From: Bacillota bacterium
Lineage (GTDB): Bacteria; Bacillota_E; JAJZYS01; JAJYTV01
Length of the DNA: 64,000 bases
Assembly: GCA_021845645.1 (NCBI GenBank)
Contig: JAJZVM010000019.1
Coordinates: 8,819 to 72,818, forward strand
Direction of reading: 5' to 3'
Shown here: positions 1 to 8,437 of the stretch, one piece after another
How the letters are laid out: the number at the start of each line of letters is the position of its first letter
Numbering within the stretch: the first letter of the stretch is position 1
Translations under genes and position numbers: made by a program
The notes under the pieces: generated by a model
The model's database searches: none
Told to the model about the DNA's origin: nothing
The model's input: only the letters and a program-made list of their open reading frames with translations

Positions 1-1
1 G

Positions 2-985
2 GATCGTCATGATCTGATCGCTCAAGAACATGACGACGCCGACCATGGCCTCGAGGACCCGCCGCTGCCCGAAGGCGACGCCGAGGACGACGCGCAGGAA
101 GGTGCCGACTCCGAGGTCCTCGACGACCAGCTTGATCTCAGTGTGCCCGACGGCATCGCCCTCGACGACCCTGTGCGCATGTACCTCAAGGAGATCGGCC
201 GCGTGCGCCTCCTCAACGCGCAGCAGGAGGTCGAGCTGGCGCAGCGCATCGAGCAGGGCGACGAGGCCGCGGCCAAGCAGCTGGCGGAGGCGAACCTGCG
301 GCTCGTCGTAAGCATCGCCCGCCGCTACGTGGGTCGCGGCATGCACTTCCTGGACCTGATCCAGGAAGGCAACCTCGGCCTGATGAAGGCCGTGGAGAAG
401 TTCGACTACCGCAAGGGCTTCAAGTTCTCGACCTACGCCACCTGGTGGATCCGCCAGGCCATCTCCCGAGCGATCGCGGACCAGGCGCGCACGATCCGCA
501 TCCCCGTGCACATGGTGGAGACGATCAACCGCCTCGTGCGCACCCAGCGCCAGCTCCTCCAGGACCTTGGCCGTGAACCGACCGCCGAGGAGATCGCGGA
601 CGAGATGGACGTCTCCGCCGACCGCGTGCGCGAGATCATGAAGGTCGCCCAGGAGCCGGTGTCCCTCGAGACGCCGATCGGCGACGAGGGCGACTCGCAC
701 CTGGCGGACTTCATCGAGGACGAGGAGGCGGAGTCCCCTGCCGACGCCGCGAGCTATCTCCTGCTGCGCGAGCAGATCGGCGAAGTCCTGGCGACGATGA
801 CGCCGCGCGAGCAGAAGGTGCTCGAGTTGCGCTTCGGCCTCGAGGACGGGCGGGCCCGCACTCTCGAGGAGGTCGGGCATGCCTTCGGCGTCACCCGCGA
901 ACGCATCCGTCAGATCGAGGCGAAGGCACTGCGCAAGCTGCGCCACCCGAGCCGCGCCAAGCAGCTGAAGGATTTCCTCGAGTAA
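2..985 (+). CDS. rpoD: RNA polymerase primary sigma factor SigA/RpoD (5'-truncated)
   Basis: This is the C-terminal part of the housekeeping sigma factor, which directs core RNA polymerase to -35/-10 promoters. The frame is already open at the first base of the window, so the N-terminus lies outside. An acidic stretch is followed by region 1.2 ([12 protein letters not shown]), region 2 with the -10 melting and recognition segment ([19 protein letters not shown]), region 3 ([11 protein letters not shown]) and region 4 with the -35 helix-turn-helix ([19 protein letters not shown]), ending LKDFLE. These are textbook group 1 features. In Bacillota dnaG normally precedes it, but that gene is outside the window. 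It converges on glmM and is followed by a strong hairpin. Confidence 0.97.
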   Translation, partial: DRHDLIAQEHDDADHGLEDPPLPEGDAEDDAQEGADSEVLDDQLDLSVPDGIALDDPVRMYLKEIGRVRLLNAQQEVELAQRIEQGDEAAAKQLAEANLRLVVSIARRYVGRGMHFLDLIQEGNLGLMKAVEKFDYRKGFKFSTYATWWIRQAISRAIADQARTIRIPVHMVETINRLVRTQRQLLQDLGREPTAEEIADEMDVSADRVREIMKVAQEPVSLETPIGDEGDSHLADFIEDEEAESPADAASYLLLREQIGEVLATMTPREQKVLELRFGLEDGRARTLEEVGHAFGVTRERIRQIEAKALRKLRHPSRAKQLKDFLE

Positions 986-1004
986 CGATCAAGCGCCTTA
1001 TGAA

Positions 1005-1040
1005 AGCGCCGGCACCCGCCATGGGGCGGGTGTCGGCGCT
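1005..1040. terminator. long GC-rich hairpin between convergent rpoD and glmM
   Basis: The arms 1005-1020 and 1025-1040 pair over 16 bp with one G-T wobble and a 4-nt loop. The hairpin lies 20 nt past the rpoD stop and 40 nt past the glmM stop on the other strand, so it probably ends transcription in both directions. There is no U-tract on either side. Confidence 0.7.
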
Positions 1041-1080
1041 TCGTCCCCGTGGACAGGCGCAGGCAGAATGCCGCGCGACG

Positions 1081-2400
1081 TCAATCCTCGGTCGCCAAGG
1101 CCTCGCACAGACGTTCGAGCCAGCGGTCAGCCATATCCTCCCGCTGCGCCTCGACCATCACCCGCACCACAGGCTCCGTGCCGGACGGCCGCACCAGGAT
1201 GCGGCCGATGCCGTCGAGTTCCGCCTGCGCAGCGGCCAATGCGTCGGTGTAGCGCGCCGATGCGAGGGCCCGTCCGCGGTCGGACACCCGGACGCTCCTC
1301 AGGCGCTGGGGGTAGTGCGGGATGCGGCGCCGGAAGTCGGAGAGCCGCACTCCTGTCTCCTCCAGGGCCGAGAGCACCAGGATGCCGGTAGCGAGGCCGT
1401 CGCCGGTGGTGCTGGCCTGCCGGTAGATGAGGTGTCCGGACTGCTCGCCGCCGAGCAGGATGTTCTCCTGGCGCATCGCCTCGATGACGTAGCGGTCGCC
1501 CACGCGGGTGACGACGCTGCGGATGCCCTCCCCTTGGAGGTAGTCCCGCACGCCGCCGTTCGACATGACGGTGAGCGCCACCGCCTTCGGCTCGAGCTCT
1601 CCCCTGGCCTTCAGCCAGGTCGCCAGCAGAGCGAGGATGACGTCGCCGTCGCAGACCTCGCCATCCTCATCCACGGCGACCAGGCGGTCGGCGTCGCCGT
1701 CGAACGCGAAGCCGACCGTCCCGCCGAAGGCCTGGTAGTGCTCCTTGAGGAATGCGGGAGCGGTCGAACCGCAATCCACGTTGATGCGTGCACCATCGGC
1801 CTCCGCGCTGAGCACCGCGACGCGACGCGCGGCGGGCGAGAAGGCGAGCGGCAGCACGGCCGTGGCGGCGCCGTGCGCGGCGTCGAGCACTACACCGCCG
1901 CTGTACGGCCTGCGCACGAGCTCGGTCAGGTGCGTCAGGTACTCCTCGCGCAGGCTGCGATCCACCAGCACATGGCCGACGCCCTCGCCCACCGGGCCCT
2001 CGCGCTGCACCTGCATCTCCGCCTCGATCCTGTCCTCGAGGGCATCCGGGAGCTTGTGCCCGTCCGCCGCAAAGAACTTGATGCCATTGTCGGCCACGGG
2101 GTTGTGCGACGCCGAGATCATGACCCCCGCGCTGAAGGCGTGGCGCTCGGTGAGATAGGCGACGCCGGCCGTGGGCAGCACACCTGCGAGCACCACCTCG
2201 GCACCCGCGGACATCAGTCCCGCCGCGAGCGCCGCTTCGAGCATCGGACCCGAGAGGCGGGTGTCCCGTCCGACGACGATGCGCGCCTCGCCGCCGCCGC
2301 CGAGGATGCGGGCCGCCGCGCGGCCCAGGGAGAGGGCAAGGTCGGGCGTGAGGTCCTGGTTGGCTACGCCACGGACGCCGTCTGTGCCGAAAAGTCGCAA
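1081..2400 (-). CDS. glmM: phosphoglucosamine mutase GlmM
   Basis: GlmM interconverts glucosamine-6-phosphate and glucosamine-1-phosphate on the way to UDP-GlcNAc and peptidoglycan. The 439 residues match the family length. Visible motifs are the N-terminal RLFGTDGVRG, the phosphoserine loop SASHNP (Ser98), the Mg-binding DGDADR (near 237), the sugar loop GGEQSGH and the C-terminal phosphate-binding RPSGTEP. Start is TTG at 2400, with AGGAGG 8 nt upstream. It is the last gene of a cdaA-cdaR-glmM cluster. In Bacillota GlmM binds CdaA and damps c-di-AMP synthesis, so co-transcription fits coordination of wall precursor supply with c-di-AMP. Confidence 0.97.
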   Translation of the reverse strand: MRLFGTDGVRGVANQDLTPDLALSLGRAAARILGGGGEARIVVGRDTRLSGPMLEAALAAGLMSAGAEVVLAGVLPTAGVAYLTERHAFSAGVMISASHNPVADNGIKFFAADGHKLPDALEDRIEAEMQVQREGPVGEGVGHVLVDRSLREEYLTHLTELVRRPYSGGVVLDAAHGAATAVLPLAFSPAARRVAVLSAEADGARINVDCGSTAPAFLKEHYQAFGGTVGFAFDGDADRLVAVDEDGEVCDGDVILALLATWLKARGELEPKAVALTVMSNGGVRDYLQGEGIRSVVTRVGDRYVIEAMRQENILLGGEQSGHLIYRQASTTGDGLATGILVLSALEETGVRLSDFRRRIPHYPQRLRSVRVSDRGRALASARYTDALAAAQAELDGIGRILVRPSGTEPVVRVMVEAQREDMADRWLERLCEALATED

Positions 2401-2426
2401 GTCAGGTGACCTCCTGGGCTTCCGTA

Positions 2427-2789
2427 CTAGGGCGCGAGCAGGTGCACGGTCGACTCGTCGGGGAGGATCGCGACCACTTCCGTGCCCGCAACCGGGGCGA
2501 CGACACTGAGCTTGACCCTATAGGTGCCCGGCTGTGCATAGGGTACGACGGCCAGCACGCGAATGGCACTCGGCTGGAGGGCGTCCACGATGTCGGACGG
2601 GCCACGTATCTCCACCGAGACCGTCTCCGGCGCGAGAACCACGTGCAGGCGGCCCGCGTTCTGGACCGTCACGGGCAGCGAGCGGAACTCGCGCATGACG
2701 GTGGGGTTCAGGTTCGCCCAGATGCCCACGGCCAGCAACAGCGAGAGGACGCGCAGCACCCAGTCGTTCGCAAGCCAGCGGTCGACCAT
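2427..2789 (-). CDS. cdaR: short YbbR-domain protein, CdaR-type regulator of CdaA
   Basis: The 120 residues hold one N-terminal membrane helix (about residues 9-26, VLRVLSLLLAVGIWANL) followed by a single extracytoplasmic YbbR-type repeat of about 85 residues. CdaR normally modulates the membrane diadenylate cyclase CdaA and is usually several hundred residues long with multiple YbbR repeats. This copy therefore looks reduced to one repeat. It lies 3 nt after cdaA and 26 nt before glmM, which makes the assignment secure despite the small size. No frameshift or leftover YbbR sequence is visible between its stop and glmM, so the protein seems genuinely short. Confidence 0.85.
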   Translation of the reverse strand: MVDRWLANDWVLRVLSLLLAVGIWANLNPTVMREFRSLPVTVQNAGRLHVVLAPETVSVEIRGPSDIVDALQPSAIRVLAVVPYAQPGTYRVKLSVVAPVAGTEVVAILPDESTVHLLAP

Positions 2790-2792
2790 CTG

Positions 2793-3611
2793 CTATGCCC
2801 TCCGCAGATTCAGGATGGGCTTTCGCTCCGGTGGCCTGAGCTCGGCCTCGAGCAGGCGGCGCAGCGCCGCCTCGTCGAGGTGGCGAATAAGCCGCCCGCC
2901 CTCTGCCAGGGAGATCGTGCCCGTCTCCTCGGACACGACGACGGCGATCGCGTCGGACTGCTCGCTCACGCCGACGGCGGCATGATGTCGCGTGCCGAAT
3001 TCGGACGCCGGGCCCAGCGTCTCAGAAAGCGGCAGGAAGCAGGCGGCCGCAACGACGCGGTCGCCGCGCACGACCATGGCGCCGTCATGCAGCGGCGTGC
3101 GCGGCGTGAAGATGTTGGCGACCAGTTCCCAGCTGATCTGCGCGTCGATCGGCACGCCGGTCTCGATGAGGTCCTTGAGGCCTGTCTCCCTCTCGAGCAC
3201 GATCAGGGCACCAATATGGTCGCTCGCCAGGATGCGCGTCGCCTTGACGATCTCGTCCAGCATGCGGCGGAACGCGACGTCGGTCAGGTCGTGCAACAGG
3301 CCCTGGCCCCCGAAGATGCGGCTGCGTCCGATCTGCTCGAGCACCCGGCGCAGCTCGGGCTGGAACACGACGGGCACCGCGACGAGCAGCGCCAGCTCAG
3401 CCGTCTGCAGGATGTAATGCGTCGCGGTAAGCGCGAAAAGACCCGCCACCTGGGTCCCGACGACGAGCAGCAGGATGCCCTTCACGAGCTGGATGGCGCG
3501 CGTTCCGCGCAGGGCGGCGAATGTCCGGTAGAAGAGGTACGCGACGATGAGGATGTCAAGGATCGCGCGGACGTAGTCCCACAGGCCCATGCTCTGCAGG
3601 TTGAGAAGCAC
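2793..3611 (-). CDS. cdaA: membrane diadenylate cyclase CdaA (DAC domain)
   Basis: CdaA makes cyclic di-AMP from two ATP at the inner face of the membrane. The 272 residues begin with three hydrophobic helices (about 15-32, 40-60, 66-83), followed by the DAC domain with the catalytic DGA motif (LHDGAMVV, 176-178) and the ATP-binding loop GTRHHAAVG (207-215). The loop reads RHH where the best-known copies have RHR. Start is GTG at 3611 after GGAGGAGG. It heads the cdaA-cdaR-glmM trio and follows the GNAT gene by 26 nt, so it may also be transcribed from the rex operon. Confidence 0.96.
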   Translation of the reverse strand: MLLNLQSMGLWDYVRAILDILIVAYLFYRTFAALRGTRAIQLVKGILLLVVGTQVAGLFALTATHYILQTAELALLVAVPVVFQPELRRVLEQIGRSRIFGGQGLLHDLTDVAFRRMLDEIVKATRILASDHIGALIVLERETGLKDLIETGVPIDAQISWELVANIFTPRTPLHDGAMVVRGDRVVAAACFLPLSETLGPASEFGTRHHAAVGVSEQSDAIAVVVSEETGTISLAEGGRLIRHLDEAALRRLLEAELRPPERKPILNLRRA

Positions 3612-3637
3612 GCCTTCCTCCTCCCCTCTCGCCGCCT

Positions 3638-4144
3638 CTAAGCGATCGGGCCCTCGAGCACGAATTCGTGCGTGGCCGCGATGCCTGCAAGTCCCTCACG
3701 CCCGGGTCCGGTGTACGGATTCACCTCTGCCACGGCGAAACCCTCGACCTGCAGGAAGAAGAGCGGCAGGGGATCGGCGTTCGTCAGGGGCGCGAGCAGG
3801 CGCCGGCGCCCGATCTCGCGTCCGACGGCGGCGGCCTCCCGCAGCAAGGCCGTGCAAACGCCCGGTTGGCCGAGCTCAGGCTGGCCTTCGAACCCCAGCA
3901 GCACGAGGTCGTCGCCGAAGAGGGCCAGCGATACCGCCCCCACCGCCTTGCCGCCAACCGTGGCGAGCAGGTACGGCAACTGATCCAGACGGAAGGACTG
4001 GCCCAGGGCCTGAACCTGGAAAGGCTTCTGCAACGGTGCCCATCGACCTGCCGCATCGGCCGCCGCCAGAGCCGGATGCCGCTCGATCCGCACGTCGGCC
4101 ACGGGCTCGGGCCGTGGACCCGCCGCGATCCACTGCATACCCAT
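3638..4144 (-). CDS. GNAT-family acetyltransferase-like protein
   Basis: This is a 168-residue protein resembling a divergent GNAT fold. The segment LLATVGGKAVGAVSLALFGDDLVLLGF looks like the central strands. A later helix (VCTALLREAAAVGREIG) sits where the acetyl-CoA-binding loop should be, and the tail (FFLQVEGFAVAEVNPYTGPG) matches the last strands of GNAT enzymes. The canonical QxxGxG/A loop is not clear, so activity is uncertain. Its ATG at 4144 overlaps the rex stop (TGATG), which couples its translation to rex. Substrate unknown. Confidence 0.6.
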   Translation of the reverse strand: MGMQWIAAGPRPEPVADVRIERHPALAAADAAGRWAPLQKPFQVQALGQSFRLDQLPYLLATVGGKAVGAVSLALFGDDLVLLGFEGQPELGQPGVCTALLREAAAVGREIGRRRLLAPLTNADPLPLFFLQVEGFAVAEVNPYTGPGREGLAGIAATHEFVLEGPIA

Positions 4145-4785
4145 CAATGCCGCTCCGCTCCTGCGCCAAGGGCGAAGTACGCGAGCGACTGCAGTTCCGT
4201 CGTGAGATCGACATTCTGCACGCTGACCTGCCGGCGCTCAAGCTTCGTCGGCGCGAAATTCAGCACCGCGGTGACATTGGCCTCGCAGAGCCGGTCGAAC
4301 ACCTCGCGTGCGCTCTCCTCGGGCACGGCGATCACGCCGATCCGCACGCCGAGCGACTTCACGGTCGGCACGAGCTCGCCGATCGGCTGCACCGTGACGC
4401 CGGAGATCTCCTGACCCACCTTGCGCTGGTCGTCGTCGAACACCGCGGCGACATAGGCGTCGCGCGAATTGCGCGACGTGTAGTGGATGAGCGCGGTGCC
4501 CAGGTTGCCCGCGCCGACCAGCGCCACGGGAACGGGACCCGTGAGGCCCAGGATGCGGCGGAGCTGCTGCGTGAGCTGCCCGACGTCGTAGCCGAGGCCG
4601 CGCGTGCCGAACGCGCCGAAATAGGCGAGGTCCTTGCGGATCTGCTCGGAGGAGTAGCCTGACCGGCGCGCGAGGTCGGCAGACGACGTGACCTCGACAC
4701 CCTCCCGCGCAAGATCCTCGAGGACGCGCAGGTAGAGGGGAAGGCGCCGGACCGCGACGGCCGGCACCTTGCGCTGCGGCTTCAC
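4144..4785 (-). CDS. rex: redox-sensing transcriptional repressor Rex
   Basis: Rex senses the NADH/NAD ratio and represses fermentation and respiration genes when NADH is low. The 213-residue length is typical. The N-terminal winged helix contains the recognition segment YSSEQIRKDLAYFGAFGTRG, followed by a Rossmann domain with GAGNLGTAL and the DDD motif after strand 2, then a C-terminal swapped helix. Start is GTG at 4785 (VKPQRKVP), which overlaps the stop of the upstream prenyl synthase (GTGA). The further upstream in-frame start is not needed. The operon places Rex between isoprenoid and c-di-AMP genes. Confidence 0.95.
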   Translation of the reverse strand: MKPQRKVPAVAVRRLPLYLRVLEDLAREGVEVTSSADLARRSGYSSEQIRKDLAYFGAFGTRGLGYDVGQLTQQLRRILGLTGPVPVALVGAGNLGTALIHYTSRNSRDAYVAAVFDDDQRKVGQEISGVTVQPIGELVPTVKSLGVRIGVIAVPEESAREVFDRLCEANVTAVLNFAPTKLERRQVSVQNVDLTTELQSLAYFALGAGAERH

Positions 4786-5804
4786 AGCTGCCGCTCCAGC
4801 ACGAAATCTGCCATCGCGAGGAGCGACGTCCGTGCCGGCAGGTCGCAAAGCTTTGCCAGGCTCGCCTTGGCCTGATCGATGAAGTTCCTCGCGAGTTCCT
4901 CGGCGTAGGCAAAGCTGCCCGAACGCTCGAGGATCTCCCGCACCGTGCGCACCGAGTCGCCGCTGACCTCGGCGCCCTCCGCGATGCTCCTCAGTTCCGA
5001 TCGCTGCTGCGACGCGGACAGGCCGTGGATCACCGGCAGCGTGATGACATGCGCCCTGAGGTCCGAACCGATCGCCTTGCCGAGCGTCTTCGGCTCGGCC
5101 GTGAGATCGAGGAGGTCGTCGACGATCTGGAAGCCCATGCCCATCGCATAGCCGTAGTCGTAGAGGGCCTGCTGCACGGCCGCGTCGGCCCGGCAGGCCA
5201 TCGCGCCCGCGCGGCAGCTCTGGGCGATGAAGACCGCCGTCTTGGCCGCGATGCGGTCGAGGTACTGCTCCTCGTCCGGCAGAGACTGCTGGCGCGACGC
5301 CACGTTCTGCGCGATCTCACCGGAGCACATGCGGTAGACGACGTCCGCCATGACGCCGACCACAGCGCTCACCGGTGCCTCGGAGAGCAGCGAGAACGCC
5401 TTGGCGAACAGGTAGTCCCCCGTCAGCACCGCCGCCTGCTCTCCCCACAGCGCATGCACCGTCGGCTGGCCGCGCCGTACATCCGCCTGATCGATGATGT
5501 CGTCATGCACCAGCGTCGCCATATGAATGAGTTCTGCCGCCGCCGCGACATCCCGCACGTCGGCGTACCGGTACTGGCCGAACTTGGCGCCGAACAGCAC
5601 GAGGGCCGGCCTCAGGCGCTTGCCCCCCGCCTTGAACAGATGCGAAGCCGCATCGCGCACCGCCTGCGGCCCCTCGTCCAAGATCTGGCCAAGATACCGC
5701 TCTACGTCCGCGAGGTCGGTCGCGATGTCCGCGAACACCGACCGGAGGTCCAAATGATCACCCACTTCGCCAAGTTGCGCATGCCAAGCGGAGGCCGTGC
5801 TCAT
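4782..5804 (-). CDS. trans-polyprenyl diphosphate synthase (HepT/IspB type)
   Basis: This enzyme condenses isopentenyl diphosphate onto an allylic primer to make the long isoprenoid chain for menaquinone or a similar lipid. The 340 residues contain the first aspartate-rich motif VHDDIIDQAD, the second DDLLD, GGKRLRP near the start of the catalytic core, and the KT/GDYL helices. The other subunit (HepS) and MenG, often adjacent in Bacillus, are not here, so a homomeric enzyme is more likely. The ATG at 5804 overlaps a TACAAT box (5808-5803). If that is the real -10, translation must begin further in, for example at the TTG or GTG codons about 15-20 residues downstream. Confidence 0.9.
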   Translation of the reverse strand: MSTASAWHAQLGEVGDHLDLRSVFADIATDLADVERYLGQILDEGPQAVRDAASHLFKAGGKRLRPALVLFGAKFGQYRYADVRDVAAAAELIHMATLVHDDIIDQADVRRGQPTVHALWGEQAAVLTGDYLFAKAFSLLSEAPVSAVVGVMADVVYRMCSGEIAQNVASRQQSLPDEEQYLDRIAAKTAVFIAQSCRAGAMACRADAAVQQALYDYGYAMGMGFQIVDDLLDLTAEPKTLGKAIGSDLRAHVITLPVIHGLSASQQRSELRSIAEGAEVSGDSVRTVREILERSGSFAYAEELARNFIDQAKASLAKLCDLPARTSLLAMADFVLERQL

Positions 5805-5936
5805 TGTAGCACAAGTTCACAAGTGAAAGACCGCTGCATCTCCCTGCAGAGACCGTCTCGCGCGCTGCGCGGCGATGGCAGATATGAATCTCCGCCGCAC
5901 GCAGGCTTGATGCCGCTGGCTCCTCCACACGCACGG

Positions 5937-7517
5937 TCAGGGACTCTGCCTTTGCCAATCTTGCGCGTCCCAGAAGGCACCGGACGGATTGAGCGCAAAT
6001 CCGCCGAAATCGCGCGAAAGGGCGACGACATCGTCTGGGAAATACAGGAATAGTGCGGGTGGGTCCACGGCCATCGCCTGCTGCAGTTGCCACATGGCCG
6101 TACGTCTCGCCGACTGGCCCTGCGCCGCCCGCTCGGCCACCAGGGCCCGATCGACCGTCTCATCATGATAGAGTCCCGCATTCTCGCCGGAGCTGTTGAT
6201 CCGCGGTGAGCCGAAGTACGCGGTGACGTCGGGATCGGCCGTCAGCCCGCGCTCGGCGAATGCGGCCTGAAAGCTCCCGGCGATGAAGTCGTCGAGGTAG
6301 TGGCTGAAGTCCTCACGCCGCACCGTCACCTGCACGCCGATCGCCAGAAGGTTGCGCACGACCAGCCCGAGGGCCACAGTGCGCGACGGCACGCCCTGCA
6401 TCGCCAGGATCGTGAGGCGCAGCGGCTCGCCCTTTGGGTTGCGCAGCACGCCATGCACCTGGTGCCAGCCTAGCGACGCGAGGATGGTCAGAGCCTTCGC
6501 GGGCTGGAAGGGACGATGGCCGAGTCTCTCGTCGAAAGCCCAGGACGACGGCGGGACGGGACCGTCGCTCAGGCTGCCGTACCCCGCCAAGGCCGACTGG
6601 ATGATCTTGCCCCGGTCCACGGCAAAGTAGAGCGCGCGCCGCAGGGCGGGGCTCGAGAAGGGCGGCAGGTCCGTGTTCCACACGATGGAGGCGAACTGGA
6701 GCCCAACCGCATGCCGCAGCTGTATGCCGGGCCACGTGGCGACCGCCGGGGCATCCAGGTCCGGCACCGGGGCGTAGTCCACCTTCCCCTGACGCAGGTC
6801 GTCGAGCGCCTGCGTCGCGGACGGGCTGAACGCGATATGCAGGTCGCGCAACCTGGACGCTCCAAGAAAGTAGTGCGGATTGCGCTCGAGAAGGGCCCCT
6901 GAGGCGATCAGGCGCTCGAGCCGGAAGGGGCCCGTGCCCACAGGATCCGCCGTCAACAGCCTTGTCCCGAGCAGCCGGCTCCCGGAGCCCGCGTCCGCGA
7001 GGAGATGGTCGGGCAGGATCGGCAGGCTCGCCAACTGCACGAGGAACGGCGCATAGGGGCGGACGAGCGCGATCTGCACCGCGCGGGGCCCAAGCGCCTG
7101 CACCCGGCGCACGATCGCGAGCTCTGGCGCCAGCGCAGAGCCGTTGGCGGGGTTGCGGTAGGCGGCCAGGCTGAAGACCACGTCCGCCGACGTCACCGCA
7201 TGGCCGTCCTGCCAGCGGGCCTTCGGATTGAGATAGAACGTGTAGGTGCGCCCGTCCTTCGAGACGCGCCACCGCTCGGCAAGGTCCGGACGCGGCTCGA
7301 GATCCGGTGCGATGCGCACCAGACCGTCGTAGATCAGACTGTCCAGGGCGTAGCCGGTCGCGTCCGACACCTGGAGCGGATCGATGCTGGCGGGCTGGCC
7401 GACCAGGGCCAGCCGAAGACTGCCGAGCGGGCGAGGCGCCGCGACGGGACGACTGCCGCAGCCGCCGGCGGAGGCGGCGGTCGCCAGCGCGGCCGCCACG
7501 GCCGCCACCAGGCGCAT
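5937..7517 (-). CDS. family 5 extracellular solute-binding lipoprotein (oligopeptide/nickel type)
   Basis: This 526-residue DppA/OppA-like binding protein begins with a signal peptide and lipobox (ATAASAGGC, lipidated Cys near residue 20). The mature domain shows the family pattern: a start resembling LRLALVGQPASIDPLQ, the segment LAERWRVSKDGRTYTFYLN and the module VGTGPFRLE. It should bind a peptide or similar ligand outside the membrane. No permease or ATPase genes are adjacent, so it is an orphan binding protein. It lies 14 nt after whiA and seems to be the last gene of that operon. Start ATG 7517 has only a modest AAGGA site. Its ligand cannot be predicted. Confidence 0.88.
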   Translation of the reverse strand: MRLVAAVAAALATAASAGGCGSRPVAAPRPLGSLRLALVGQPASIDPLQVSDATGYALDSLIYDGLVRIAPDLEPRPDLAERWRVSKDGRTYTFYLNPKARWQDGHAVTSADVVFSLAAYRNPANGSALAPELAIVRRVQALGPRAVQIALVRPYAPFLVQLASLPILPDHLLADAGSGSRLLGTRLLTADPVGTGPFRLERLIASGALLERNPHYFLGASRLRDLHIAFSPSATQALDDLRQGKVDYAPVPDLDAPAVATWPGIQLRHAVGLQFASIVWNTDLPPFSSPALRRALYFAVDRGKIIQSALAGYGSLSDGPVPPSSWAFDERLGHRPFQPAKALTILASLGWHQVHGVLRNPKGEPLRLTILAMQGVPSRTVALGLVVRNLLAIGVQVTVRREDFSHYLDDFIAGSFQAAFAERGLTADPDVTAYFGSPRINSSGENAGLYHDETVDRALVAERAAQGQSARRTAMWQLQQAMAVDPPALFLYFPDDVVALSRDFGGFALNPSGAFWDAQDWQRQSP

Positions 7518-7531
7518 GATCCTTTGCAATG

Positions 7532-8437
7532 CTAGAGCATCCTCCCGGGGTCTTCCTTCTCGCCGTCCAAGGTACCGGCGAGCTCCGCGATGCGCCGCAG
7601 CCGGTAGTGCACACCCGCCTTCGTCAGGCCAAGGCGCCTGCCGATCTCCTCGAGCGGAGCCTCCGGGTCGTCGAGCCTGGCCTGCGCCGCCGCCTGCAGC
7701 TTTGGCGGAAGACTCTCGAGCCCCCTGCGTTGCGCGAAGCGCCGGATCCACTCGCCATGTGCGATGGCCGCCCGCACCGACTTCTCGACATTGGCCGACT
7801 CCGCATTGACGAGTCGGTTCACGGTGCCGCGCATGCTGCGCACGCTGCGCGCGTCCTCCAGCTTGAGCCTGGCCTCCTGCGCGCCGATGAGGCTGAGCGC
7901 CTGCGCCAGCGGGTCGGCGCCGCGCAGGTAGAGCACGCTGTACTCCCGCCTGAGCCGGCGGTGCGGCACGAAGCCGAATCCCTCCAGCAGGGCCTCTGCC
8001 GCGCCGACCGTGGACGGTCGCGCCAGCCGCAGTTCGAGCAGGTAGCCTGTGCTGGGCGGCGTCAAGCCTCCCGCCGCGAGGAAGAGGCCCGCCAGGTAGC
8101 CGCGGCGCTCCATCGCAGGCAGCCGCTGCGGCGGCTGCTCCGCCAGCTGTCCGACCGGCCCCTGGCCGCCGGGAAAGGCGAGCAGAAAGCGCCGGCCGCG
8201 CGCACCCCCCCTGCGTACGAGCACGATGGCGTCGAGGTGCAGGTGCTCGGCGGCGATGCGGTGCGCCACGCGCGCCGTGCGTGCGAGGTCGACGGCGACG
8301 GCGGGCGTTCCATCGGCCAGAGAGGTCAGACCGGCGTCGATGAGCCCGCGCAGGAGACCGCGTTCGAAGGCCTTGGGGTGCCTGCCGGCCAGGATCTCCT
8401 CCTTCACCTTGAGCGTCTGGCTCAGCTGCCCCTTCAC
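7532..8437 (-). CDS. whiA: WhiA-family DNA-binding protein
   Basis: WhiA is a two-domain protein with a homing-endonuclease-like N-terminal fold that has lost nuclease activity, and a C-terminal helix-turn-helix. In actinobacteria it controls sporulation genes; in Bacillus it affects division and chromosome segregation. The 301 residues show the LAGLIDADG-like segment RRGYLAGLFLAAGGLTPP and the C-terminal HTH (APLEEIGRRLGLTKAGVHYRLRR). The start is GTG 8437, overlapping the yvcK stop (GTGA). The rapZ-yvcK-whiA order is conserved across Gram-positive bacteria. No TrxB or HPr gene flanks the cluster here. Confidence 0.95.
   Translation of the reverse strand: MKGQLSQTLKVKEEILAGRHPKAFERGLLRGLIDAGLTSLADGTPAVAVDLARTARVAHRIAAEHLHLDAIVLVRRGGARGRRFLLAFPGGQGPVGQLAEQPPQRLPAMERRGYLAGLFLAAGGLTPPSTGYLLELRLARPSTVGAAEALLEGFGFVPHRRLRREYSVLYLRGADPLAQALSLIGAQEARLKLEDARSVRSMRGTVNRLVNAESANVEKSVRAAIAHGEWIRRFAQRRGLESLPPKLQAAAQARLDDPEAPLEEIGRRLGLTKAGVHYRLRRIAELAGTLDGEKEDPGRML

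Noticed and set aside
1000..2409. Long plus-strand frame over glmM, and similar long antisense frames throughout
   Set aside because: In GC-rich DNA the antisense frames stay open by codon bias. They lack family motifs, and the opposite strand has clear genes.
5803..5826. Rex operator in front of the prenyl synthase-rex operon
   Set aside because: Only one half-site (TTGTGAA) is present. The second half does not match TTCACAA.
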